Shown in pieces: positions 1 through 6,815 of a DNA stretch of 15,012 bases. The DNA comes from an uncultured Lachnospiraceae bacterium (GTDB lineage Bacteria > Bacillota > Clostridia > Lachnospirales > Lachnospiraceae). The notes under the pieces are model-generated. The model made no database searches. It had not been told where the DNA came from and saw only the letters and a program-made list of their open reading frames with translations. The stretch lies in the NCBI GenBank assembly GCA_937916415.1, contig CALGGH010000145.1, positions 1 through 15,012 on the forward strand, read 5' to 3'. Within the stretch, counting starts at the first letter, position 1; each line of letters starts with the position of its first letter. Position numbers and translations under genes: made by a program.

Positions 1-161
1 GCTCAAAGAAAAATCCTACGCAAATTTTAATGTTTTATTTATGAACAGCTCCTAACCTCTATATTTTGCATAAGTTTAACACAATTTTCCGTTGAAGTCA
101 CTCAAGGTAAAATGCAATGCTTTTTATAAAATATGTGATTCAACCATATGATCCTTCATCA
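1..161. other. AT-rich stretch with no recognisable gene
   Basis: This edge segment is clearly more AT-rich than the rest of the window. I found no open frame of useful length, no intrinsic terminator and no RNA gene signature. It may be the promoter region of a gene beyond the left edge, read leftward, but I could not find a convincing -35/-10 pair. Confidence 0.5.
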
Positions 162-508
162 TCAAATGCCAAAAGCTGACAGCGGAATCGAACCAACTGT
201 CAGCCCCCGGTATTTACCATCCTTTTTGTGGCGCCTGCGGCATCCGTTTTTCCGCAGGCACCTGCTTCCCGGCTCAATCACGGCACGCGTCCTGATCGAT
301 CCCGGTGTTACACCGATCACGTCAGTGTTTCCCCGGCCATCAGAGCAGCCTTACCATCCAAGAAGCCATTGACGACGCGATATGTCGCCTGCAAATGCGA
401 AACAATTGTTTCATCTCCTTCCGAACCTCCTGTCAATTCCTTTTCATCCTTTTCCCCAAAAGGATGGACTTCAGTTTCCCCTTCGCGGGTTCTTTCTTTT
501 CCCTTGTA
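162..508 (-). pseudogene. Possible decayed gene: two coding-like stretches in adjacent frames
   Basis: Read on the minus strand, positions 508 to 317 stay open for 63 codons after a TAA at 511-509. The residues look protein-like, for example SHLQATYRVVNGFLDGKAAL, and the stretch ends in TGA at 319-317. One base over, a second stretch runs from a GTG at 320 to a TGA at 164-162 (52 codons), containing for example KDGKYRGLTVGSIPLSAFGI. No Shine-Dalgarno site and ATG start the first stretch; the only ATG in its frame (526) is followed at once by the TAA. Together they look like one small protein broken by a frameshift, with a missing or damaged 5' end. I do not recognise the family. Open frames of this length can arise by chance, and the region is also full of inverted repeats, so a non-coding origin is equally possible. 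Confidence 0.25.
175..466. repeat. Cluster of perfect inverted repeats (possible structured RNA)
   Basis: Five inverted repeats fall within 292 bases. Arms 175-182 and 197-204 are 8 bp (GCTGACAG/CTGTCAGC, loop 14). Arms 233-240 and 252-259 are 8 bp (GCCTGCGG/CCGCAGGC, loop 11). CGGTGT/ACACCG at 303-315 has a 1-base centre. GAAACAATTGTTTC at 399-412 is a perfect 14-bp palindrome. CATCCTTTT/AAAAGGATG at 445-466 is 9 bp with a 4-base loop. The 9-mer TTACCATCC also occurs twice in direct orientation (214-222 and 351-359). On the minus strand the 175-204 hairpin is followed by TTTT, a weak terminator-like end. The strand of any transcript is not certain. Confidence 0.5.
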
Positions 509-531
509 TTATTTAATTCGCAGCATGCGGA

Positions 532-562
532 CAAAAAAAAAGGGTGTCATTAAAAAACACCC
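532..562 (-). terminator. Rho-independent terminator of the radical SAM operon
   Basis: On the minus strand a 6-bp stem (GGGTGT/ACACCC, plus positions 557-562 and 542-547) is followed directly by an unbroken run of about ten T (complement of 532-541). It begins about ten bases after the stop of the radical SAM gene, where an operon end is expected. Confidence 0.9.
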
Positions 563-571
563 GATTTTTAT

Positions 572-1765
572 TCAAAACAGTATTCCCTTCATGCAGGCCC
601 CCGGCTCGTCCCTGTCAAAATCCCAGGTGTGAAAGGAATCTCCTGCGCAGTAGGCGTAGTGCTCACACTCAGCGCACTCACCCTTTTTGCGATAGTCGGT
701 CCTGAATGTCTCATACCTGTTACGCCAGACGTCAGCAAACCTGTCCTCATGCACGCTGCCCTGGACGAGTTCAGGTCTCCTGGGCAGGTCAAGACATCCC
801 ACGCAGTTGCCTTCATGCGTTATGGACGCTGTGTATATGCCGGAATTACACAGGAAATACCAGTCCCTGCTTTCCCTTTCCCTGGCCGGTCCCAGATAAT
901 GAGAACATCCATAGGTGACCTGCATCGCTCCCTCGTTACGATGCTTCTCAATGAAGTCCATCATGCCCTTCATTTCAGCCGGCGTCAGCATTATTTCCGG
1001 TGAATCCAGTGCCCTGCCCATGGGTTCCACGTTGATCACGCGCCAGGACTTCACTCCCAGCCTGCCAAACTCCGCCAGCATGTCGTCAAGCTCCGGGTAA
1101 CTGTCATGATGAACCACGGTCGTGACCTGTACGTGATCGAAGCCGCCGACCCTCAGCAGGCTGCGTATGCCATTTACCGCTCCGTCATACGCGCCGTCAA
1201 GCTGCCTGAAGGCATCATGAGTTTCCCTTAGGCCGTCCAGGCTGATGGATATCGTGCGCATGCCAAGCTTACGCAGCCTCAGTGCGACTTTATCGTCGAT
1301 CAGCGTTCCGTTGCTGGTCATGCCCCATCTGTATCCCAGGGCATGGGCATGCTCCATCACTTCCCGGAATCCGGGATAAAGAAGAGGCTCGCCTCCGGTT
1401 ATGCACAGGCGCATCTGATTCAGGTCGAAGTCATCCTTAACCTCGTCAAGCACGCGCTTCCAGTCCGAAGGTTGCATGATCCGCCGTCTCATGGGGACGG
1501 CACCCGGGGCAGAATATCCGGACGTCCCCGGTCCGACCGGCATGCCATCAGGGCCGGCATCGCCGGCAGCTCCGGCCGCATTCACGTAACCCGCTGTCCC
1601 GGGCATGCCCTCTCCGCACCTGGATCCGCAGTGCCTGCACCTTTCGTTGCAGACGTCAGTCAGCTCAAAGAAAAGGGACTTGAGCACCGGACGTTTCCTA
1701 AGCTCATTGTCCCTGTAATCCGCAAGCTGCCTCATGTGACGTTTCTTCACAAACGTCGGCGTCAT
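572..1765 (-). CDS. Radical SAM / SPASM domain protein
   Basis: This is a 397-residue radical SAM enzyme that should bind a [4Fe-4S] cluster and S-adenosylmethionine and carry out radical chemistry, typically on a peptide. The cluster motif CxxxCxxC is C39-C43-C46 (CNERCRHC), and the SAM-binding GGEP is at 124-127. A SPASM domain closes the protein: C306-x12-G319-x4-C324, then C364-x2-C367-x5-C373, then C391. The position that usually carries the fourth Cys of CX2CX5CX3C is Ser377. Between the cluster motif and the next conserved block sits a Gly/Pro/Ala-rich, collagen-like stretch (about residues 52-95) that looks like an insertion. The ATG overlaps the Ddl-like stop (ATGA) and has an AAGGGG ribosome site, so translation is probably coupled. 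The substrate is unknown. No small precursor-peptide gene is evident next to it, so a RiPP role is unproven; the context suggests a substrate linked to cell-wall peptides. Confidence 0.9.
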   Translation of the reverse strand: MTPTFVKKRHMRQLADYRDNELRKRPVLKSLFFELTDVCNERCRHCGSRCGEGMPGTAGYVNAAGAAGDAGPDGMPVGPGTSGYSAPGAVPMRRRIMQPSDWKRVLDEVKDDFDLNQMRLCITGGEPLLYPGFREVMEHAHALGYRWGMTSNGTLIDDKVALRLRKLGMRTISISLDGLRETHDAFRQLDGAYDGAVNGIRSLLRVGGFDHVQVTTVVHHDSYPELDDMLAEFGRLGVKSWRVINVEPMGRALDSPEIMLTPAEMKGMMDFIEKHRNEGAMQVTYGCSHYLGPARERESRDWYFLCNSGIYTASITHEGNCVGCLDLPRRPELVQGSVHEDRFADVWRNRYETFRTDYRKKGECAECEHYAYCAGDSFHTWDFDRDEPGACMKGILF

Positions 1766-2943
1766 CGCTTGTTCCCCTTGGCACCGCCCAGCGATGCGTT
1801 GCCTAATATGTTCGTGTCGAAAGTAAAGGTAAGCGCCTTTTCGTTCCTGGCCCTGGTCCTGGCCAGCTCAATCACGTCGCTAAGCAGCTCCTTGTACGGC
1901 TTGCCCAGCGGTTCCCACAGATAAAAGGCCAGTGATCCCGGTATAGTATTGATCTCGTTGAAATACAGTTCTCCGGAATCAACGTCGATCATGAAGTCGA
2001 TTCGTGCCACTCCGCAGCACCTGAGAGCCCTGAAAGCCTTAACCGCGAGGCTTCGGACCCTGTCACGCATTTCTTCGGAGACGTCAGCGGGAATGCGTCT
2101 GGACACGCTGGCCATCCCGCCGGATTTGCCGCCCTTGCTGCCTGACACGTATTTATCCTCATAGCTTAGGATGTCCTCGGTATGCATGGGTTCCTCGATC
2201 TCACTGGCTTCGGCATGATTCTCATCCCCCAGCACCGAGCAGTTGATCTCCCGCAGATTGCTGATGGCATGCTCCGCCAGGATCACGGATGAATACCTGT
2301 AGGCATCGTCTATGGATGCAGTCAGCTCTCCCGCATCATGCGCCACGCTGATCCCCACGCTGGACCCCAGGTTGACAGGCTTGATGATCACCGGATAGCC
2401 AAACCTGTCCTCGATCCTTCCTGCCAGTCCTTCCACGTTCTCATAGTCCGACAGCGTATATACGCAGCCGTCCAGCACGGGTACGCCGTTGTCCTTCAGG
2501 ACAGCCTTCTGCACGTACTTGTCCATGCCGATGGCGGACGCGCACACGTCACAGCCCACGAACGGCACTCCCATGGTCTTCAGGAATCCCTGCAGCACCC
2601 CGTCCTCCACGTTGGTGCCGTGCACCACCGGAAAGGCCAGATCCACCGGAATGGTAATTCCCTTGCCCAGCCTGGGCGCAGGATATTGCTTCAAAGAGGT
2701 CCCGGAAGGTTCGCTGACCCAGATCACCTGACGGGAACGCCCGAGCAGACCCGGTATGTCCCGGTAGCTTTCTATCCTGCCCACGTCCCCGCCTACGTAA
2801 AAGAGTCCATCCTTGGTCATGTATACGGGAGTCACGTCGTATTTGTCCGTGTCAACGTTATTATATGCCTGGAGTCCCGAAATGACGGACACCTCATGTT
2901 CAACGCTCCTGCCGCCAAAAATAAGTGCTACTCTTGTTTTCAT
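1762..2943 (-). CDS. ddl: D-alanine--D-alanine ligase family protein (ATP-grasp, Ddl paralogue)
   Basis: A 393-residue cytoplasmic ATP-grasp ligase of the Ddl family, which joins two D-amino acids using ATP for peptidoglycan stem peptides. Visible motifs in order are EHEVS (15-19, the N-terminal substrate Glu region), HGTNVEDG (108-115), KPVNLGSSVGIS (188-199, ATP-grasp and Ser loop), YEDKY (261-265, mobile loop), ARID (313-316) and FNEINTIPGS (328-337, metal and phosphate ligands). The loop after YEDKY is unusually Gly/Ser/Lys-rich (SGSKGGKSGG). The closing motif NTIPGSLAFYLWEP differs from the more usual NT-PG-F/M-T of housekeeping Ddl, and the C-terminus is extended. The start is preceded by AAAGGA at good spacing. 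It follows the MurF-like gene by 60 bases and overlaps the radical SAM gene. It may be the main Ddl or a paralogue with another acceptor (for example D-lactate or D-serine); specificity cannot be read from the sequence alone. Confidence 0.88.
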   Translation of the reverse strand: MKTRVALIFGGRSVEHEVSVISGLQAYNNVDTDKYDVTPVYMTKDGLFYVGGDVGRIESYRDIPGLLGRSRQVIWVSEPSGTSLKQYPAPRLGKGITIPVDLAFPVVHGTNVEDGVLQGFLKTMGVPFVGCDVCASAIGMDKYVQKAVLKDNGVPVLDGCVYTLSDYENVEGLAGRIEDRFGYPVIIKPVNLGSSVGISVAHDAGELTASIDDAYRYSSVILAEHAISNLREINCSVLGDENHAEASEIEEPMHTEDILSYEDKYVSGSKGGKSGGMASVSRRIPADVSEEMRDRVRSLAVKAFRALRCCGVARIDFMIDVDSGELYFNEINTIPGSLAFYLWEPLGKPYKELLSDVIELARTRARNEKALTFTFDTNILGNASLGGAKGNKR

Positions 2944-3003
2944 CTCAGTCCTTTCGTATTTAGTGATGCGTTACCTGCGCCTCACCAAAGACCCTGCCGT
3001 GCG

Positions 3004-4689
3004 TCAATAATTGTCAGGAAGGTCATTTTCCAAAAGCACGTACTTTTCGCCGTCATGCGGTATCTGCGACGCAAAGGCAAATGCCTCCTCAAAGTGATCA
3101 AAAGTGCGGATCATGCACCGGGCGCCATCCTGACGGCCGTCCGACGCCCCTTCCGCGCCGGCACGTATCGCATCGGTCCGTCCGTGTCCAACCAGCAGCA
3201 GGTGATCGACAACCTCTGCCGCATGACGTCCGAATTCGCGGTTGTATTCCTCTTCCTTGTCGCCCAGCTCCACCATGCCCGGCGTGATCATGACCTTCAG
3301 GCCGTCAAACATGGCCAGCGTGTCCAGTGCCGCCTTGCTGCCCGCCGGATTGGAATTGTAGGCATCGTCTATGACGTTCAGCCTGCCGTTTCGCTTAAGC
3401 TCCAGCCTGTGCGGTACGCCGTGCAGCCTTCTGACAGGGATCTTCAGGTCCTTCAGCGCGATGCCCATCGAATGCGCGACGGCTATCGCCCCGGTCACGT
3501 TCACTATGTTGTGAGCTCCTATCAGGGAAGTAACATAGGCTTCCCTCTCCCCGTCCGGCGTCACCACTTCAAAGGCGGTTCCCTGCGGCGTAAGCCTGAC
3601 GTTGTCCGCGCGATACCCCGCCCCGTAATACGGTATCACGTTCCTGATGCCTTCATACTTGCCGGCATTATCACGCACGAGATCGTTATCCCAGTTCAAA
3701 AAGAGCATGCCGCCCTTTGGCAGCGCATCCGCCAGCTCATATTTGGTCGAAACGACGTTTTCCATCGTAAAAAAGGTTTCAAGATGCTGCGGTCCTATGG
3801 AAGTGATGATGCCATGATCGGGATGCACCAGGTCGCAAAGCTCCTTAATGTCACCCACGTGCCGGGCTCCCATTTCACAGACGAACACCTCGGTGCCCGG
3901 CTTCATGTGCTCCCTGACGGTACGGACCACTCCCATGGGCGTGTTGTAGCTCTCCGGAGTAATGAGCACGTTGTATTTCACCGCCAGCAGTTCACCCAGA
4001 TAATGCTTCACGCTGGTCTTGCCGTAGCTGCCTGTCACGCCGATGATGGTCATGTCGCCTGCATCCCGCAGCCTTCTTTTGGCATCATTAATGAAATGCG
4101 CGTTCACGCCCTTTTCGATCGGAGACACGGCCAGGTTGCCGATGATGCACGAAACGATCTTAAGCCCGATGATGATCATGAGCATTCCGTCCAGCCTGGT
4201 GATGGTGCCATATCCCCCATAAAAAAACCTGAGGAAAAAGGCGCGTCCAAACACCCGTCCTCCCGCGGAGCCTGCTGCCATGACGCCCTCCGACTTTTCC
4301 CATGCCAGGGCCAGCACGCAGGCAAGCACGACGTCAAGCACGATCACCGTGGCAATGAGCCTCTTTACGCGGGCAGTATATACCAGCGGCTTCCTGGCCG
4401 CCATCCTGCCCAGTGCCTGATATACCGCTATGACAAGCAGGAACCAGAGCAGCGTGATCCAGTCGCAGACGGCGCATGGCAGGAGCAGGTCCAGGATGCC
4501 GATGCATACGGCCGCCACCAGCACCCACTGCCTGCGGATGAACCTGCGCACCCACGCGAAATGCTCGCCGTTCTTGTACCCGTTCAGCTGGAACATGTGC
4601 AGGTTATAGACGAGCACGTAGCGGTACGCGATGACCGCCGGGACGAATGAGATTATTATTCTAATGCTTATCAATGCTACCTTGAGCAT
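3004..4689 (-). CDS. murF: Membrane-anchored Mur ligase, MurF-like
   Basis: A 561-residue Mur ligase family protein. The C-terminal two thirds match MurF, which adds D-Ala-D-Ala to the UDP-MurNAc-tripeptide: P-loop GVTGSYGKT (217-225), NTPMG (249-253), EMGARHVGDI (272-281), GPQHLETFF and the carbamylated-Lys region STKYEL (314-319), then DDAYNSNP and PGMVELG in the C-terminal domain. The first roughly 190 residues replace the usual soluble substrate-binding domain with about five hydrophobic helices (roughly 4-26, 54-72, 76-94, 110-130 and 168-188). The enzyme is therefore membrane-bound, with its ligase domains probably cytoplasmic. A GAGGA lies about ten bases before the ATG, and the gene overlaps the hydrolase stop by 13 bases. 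A hydrophilic Gly/Ala/Asp-rich loop near the C-terminus (GAEGASDGRQDGAR) looks recently inserted. The adjacent Ddl-like gene suggests the two act in sequence. The true substrate may be a lipid-linked or non-standard precursor. Confidence 0.88.
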   Translation of the reverse strand: MLKVALISIRIIISFVPAVIAYRYVLVYNLHMFQLNGYKNGEHFAWVRRFIRRQWVLVAAVCIGILDLLLPCAVCDWITLLWFLLVIAVYQALGRMAARKPLVYTARVKRLIATVIVLDVVLACVLALAWEKSEGVMAAGSAGGRVFGRAFFLRFFYGGYGTITRLDGMLMIIIGLKIVSCIIGNLAVSPIEKGVNAHFINDAKRRLRDAGDMTIIGVTGSYGKTSVKHYLGELLAVKYNVLITPESYNTPMGVVRTVREHMKPGTEVFVCEMGARHVGDIKELCDLVHPDHGIITSIGPQHLETFFTMENVVSTKYELADALPKGGMLFLNWDNDLVRDNAGKYEGIRNVIPYYGAGYRADNVRLTPQGTAFEVVTPDGEREAYVTSLIGAHNIVNVTGAIAVAHSMGIALKDLKIPVRRLHGVPHRLELKRNGRLNVIDDAYNSNPAGSKAALDTLAMFDGLKVMITPGMVELGDKEEEYNREFGRHAAEVVDHLLLVGHGRTDAIRAGAEGASDGRQDGARCMIRTFDHFEEAFAFASQIPHDGEKYVLLENDLPDNY

Positions 4690-5567
4690 CCGGGATCGTT
4701 CCTCTTATCTTTTACAAACGCGTTCATTATCTGCGCAAACAGTGCCGGGTTCTCGGCAAACGAAAAATGTCCCGTGCCGGGTATGACCGCCAGTCCGCTG
4801 TTCGGAATCTTTTCCTCCATGACGTGCGCGTCCCGCATGGGCGTGGCAGTGTCATTCTCGCCCCAGATGAGCAGCGTATCCTGCCTGATGCCCGGCAGGC
4901 AATAAGTCAGGTCCTCGTTGACGGACTTAACCAGCGTTCCCTTCATGATCTCAGAGGCCCTGCGGTAATCCTCGGAACCCTGACGGCTCCGCCAGTCGTC
5001 TATGATCTCAGGGAAAAGCCAGTATATGACCTTATTGGCAAACACCTTCCTGAGCATCTTATAGGACAGCTGCCTGCGCTTCTGCTCAGGCGTCCTGACG
5101 GGCGGGATGCCGGCCGAATCTATCAGTATCAGCCTCGGCACGACGATGGGTGATTCCATGCCGTCACGATCACCTTCGCGACCAACGGTTCCCCTGGCAT
5201 CCGGCCTTTGCGTCACTATTTTACCGGCATATTTAGGATCCCCGGTCAGCTTCAGTATGATCCTGCCTCCGTAGGAATGCCCGATCAGCATGCACTCATC
5301 TATCTTCATGGCATGCAGGAAATCCAAAAAGAAATCCGCATAATCTTCCACGCTCCAGGGTTCCTTTGGCTCCTCGCTGGCGCCAAATCCGGGCAGATCG
5401 AACTGCACGACCTTAAACCTGTCTCCGATCAGGGCCGCCACCGGGTCATACAGGCCGTAGCAGGTTCCCCACCCCTGCAGCAGTACCGCCACCGGGGCAT
5501 CCGCCTCCTTCAGGCCCGACACGCCGTACGCAATATTCAATTCATCTACCCTAACGTACTCTGACAT
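4677..5567 (-). CDS. Alpha/beta-fold hydrolase
   Basis: A 296-residue alpha/beta hydrolase. The catalytic triad is visible: nucleophile Ser98 in GHSYGG, acid Asp239 in GENDTATP, and His267 in GTGHFSF. The oxyanion-hole region is LLQGWGT (29-35). There is no signal peptide, so it should be cytoplasmic. Residues about 116-140 are a charged, low-complexity stretch (QRPDARGTVGREGDRDG) between a strand-helix unit and PRLILIDSAG, and look like an insertion. The gene opens the four-gene block with the MurF-like, Ddl-like and radical SAM genes, overlapping the MurF-like gene. No clean Shine-Dalgarno site precedes the ATG; the nearest purine run (GGGGGC) lies in the 3' arm of the hairpin at 5579-5603. 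Substrate is unknown: an esterase, amidase or peptidase acting on the product of its neighbours is possible but inferred only from context. Confidence 0.85.
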   Translation of the reverse strand: MSEYVRVDELNIAYGVSGLKEADAPVAVLLQGWGTCYGLYDPVAALIGDRFKVVQFDLPGFGASEEPKEPWSVEDYADFFLDFLHAMKIDECMLIGHSYGGRIILKLTGDPKYAGKIVTQRPDARGTVGREGDRDGMESPIVVPRLILIDSAGIPPVRTPEQKRRQLSYKMLRKVFANKVIYWLFPEIIDDWRSRQGSEDYRRASEIMKGTLVKSVNEDLTYCLPGIRQDTLLIWGENDTATPMRDAHVMEEKIPNSGLAVIPGTGHFSFAENPALFAQIMNAFVKDKRNDPGCSR

Positions 5568-5578
5568 AAATGCACAAA

Positions 5579-5603
5579 GAGCCCCCGGCGTTACCGAGGG
5601 CTC
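5579..5603 (-). terminator. Hairpin between the DUF3048 lipoprotein and hydrolase genes
   Basis: The arms at 5579-5588 and 5594-5603 form a 10-bp stem with a 5-base loop. On the minus strand one pair is a G-U wobble, while on the plus strand it would be a C-A mismatch, so the structure is better suited to minus-strand RNA. On the minus strand only TTTGTG follows, so termination may be partial. The plus-strand side has a better T run but no gene ends there. It probably attenuates readthrough into the hydrolase block. Confidence 0.6.
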
Positions 5604-5615
5604 CGTCTTTTTTCT

Positions 5616-6749
5616 TTATTTAAGGACAAGTTCATCCCACGAATCATCCGGCACGATCGCTATGTAGGTCTTACCGGTATTCAGCGTGATCTGCTGTCCG
5701 GTTCCGTCATAGTAGCGCGTGATGTCCGTCTCTGCCAGCTTTGACCAGGTGATGTCCACGGCCTCTCCGCCGGTGAGGTAATATCCGGGCATGTTCTCGG
5801 CCAGGATGTTGAAGATCAGGTAGCCGTTGTCATCCAGCTGCGCAAAGGTGCATTCCTGAATGATCACGTTCGTGAAGGCGAGGATCTCGTTGTCCTCTGC
5901 ATCCCTGTGTTCCGAACCGTACTCCGAATACTCATACAGTCCGGTCTCGGCATTGTAGGACAGTTCGCTGCCGTTATGAGGGAACGGGAAGTCCACGTAG
6001 GTGGCGGGCTTGGTGTAGCCCGAATAAGTCTCCGACAGCACGTTGGGCTTGCTGGGAAGTGCGAACGTGTAGTGAGTGCCGGGGTTGTACTTATCATACT
6101 CGGTTGAGTAATTGGAATCTGCAAACTTCTTTTCCAGGTCACCCTTCATTACGTACTCGGTATACTCAGTGGCCTTGCCGTTGTTGACCCTGGAGAAGCC
6201 GCCTGAGAAGTGGCAGCAGTAATCCCTGGCTACGTACTGGTCGATGTAGTAAGGGCCTCCGTCATGCACCAGGCAGGCATTCCACTCAGCAGTCAGGAAA
6301 AAGTTAGTGGGACGCGCGGACCTGATGGATCCGAGCTGCTCTATGTTGCCCCAGTCCTTAACCATGACCATCAGACGGGTGATCCTGCCATTAAGGGTGG
6401 AATTCATCAGTTCATAAACGATGTCGGCCTCGGCGATTCCGTAATGCGGAAGGGCGAGCGACTCATTGTCGACCATGGCTGCGATGGGACGCTGGTTCTC
6501 GATTTCCTTAGGGATCGGCAGGTTGGTAAGCTCCGAACGGACGTAGCCCTCCGGCAGATCGTCCACGATCTCTTCCTCAACCTCTTCCGTAACCTCTTCA
6601 ACGGTTTCTTCAGTCGTTTGCTCAGGAATCGGTTCTACGTTGATGGTGACTTCGGGTTCGGCGACCTCCTCTTCCTGGCTGCCGCAGCCCATCATCAGGG
6701 TTGCCCCCAAAGCGGCGATCATCAGTCCAAGCAATAATTTTCTCTTCAT
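5616..6749 (-). CDS. DUF3048 (YerB-type) lipoprotein
   Basis: A 377-residue secreted lipoprotein. The N-terminus has a positively charged start (MKRK), a hydrophobic core and a lipobox ending at Cys22 (LMMGC), so it should be lipid-anchored on the outer face of the membrane. Residues about 25-66 form a Glu/Thr-rich acidic linker. The remainder matches the DUF3048 family: the N-terminal part includes RPIAAMVDN and GSIRSARP, with AEADIVYE between them, and the C-terminal part closes with GKTYIAIVP. The function of this family is not established; it is common in sporulating and other Firmicutes. An AAAGGAG ribosome site precedes the ATG. A -35/-10 pair at 6784-6812 suggests its own promoter in addition to readthrough from the LytM-type gene. 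Confidence 0.9.
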   Translation of the reverse strand: MKRKLLLGLMIAALGATLMMGCGSQEEEVAEPEVTINVEPIPEQTTEETVEEVTEEVEEEIVDDLPEGYVRSELTNLPIPKEIENQRPIAAMVDNESLALPHYGIAEADIVYELMNSTLNGRITRLMVMVKDWGNIEQLGSIRSARPTNFFLTAEWNACLVHDGGPYYIDQYVARDYCCHFSGGFSRVNNGKATEYTEYVMKGDLEKKFADSNYSTEYDKYNPGTHYTFALPSKPNVLSETYSGYTKPATYVDFPFPHNGSELSYNAETGLYEYSEYGSEHRDAEDNEILAFTNVIIQECTFAQLDDNGYLIFNILAENMPGYYLTGGEAVDITWSKLAETDITRYYDGTGQQITLNTGKTYIAIVPDDSWDELVLK

Positions 6750-6783
6750 TTGAATCTCCTTTGTCGTTTGTGCAACGATAGAT

Positions 6784-6812
6784 ATAATAACTCAAATCTC
6801 AAATAAAAGCAA
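6784..6812 (-). promoter_or_regulatory. Probable promoter of the DUF3048 lipoprotein gene
   Basis: On the minus strand TTGCTT (6812-6807) and TATTAT (6789-6784) are separated by 17 bases. Transcription would start near 6777, giving a leader of about 27 bases containing AAAGGAG. The 8-mer GCAACGAT occurs in direct orientation at 6809-6816 (over the -35) and 6772-6779 (over the start), a possible operator. Confidence 0.55.
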
Positions 6813-6815
6813 CGA

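Noticed and set aside
175..204. tRNA-like T-arm (GGTTCGATTCC on the minus strand)
   Set aside because: There is no matching acceptor, D-arm or anticodon arm at the right distance, and the surrounding 8-bp stem does not fit a cloverleaf.
2338..4650. Very long plus-strand open frame opposite the Ddl-like and MurF-like genes
   Set aside because: It is antisense to two well-supported genes, has a His/Arg/Val-rich composition typical of a shadow frame, and has no recognisable domain.
6760..6788. Plus-strand promoter (TTGTCG, 16 bases, TATAAT) reading into the LytM-type gene antisense
   Set aside because: The -10 is perfect, but the -35 is weak and there is no plus-strand gene. The same AT-rich bases better serve the minus-strand promoter of the lipoprotein gene. 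An antisense RNA is not excluded.
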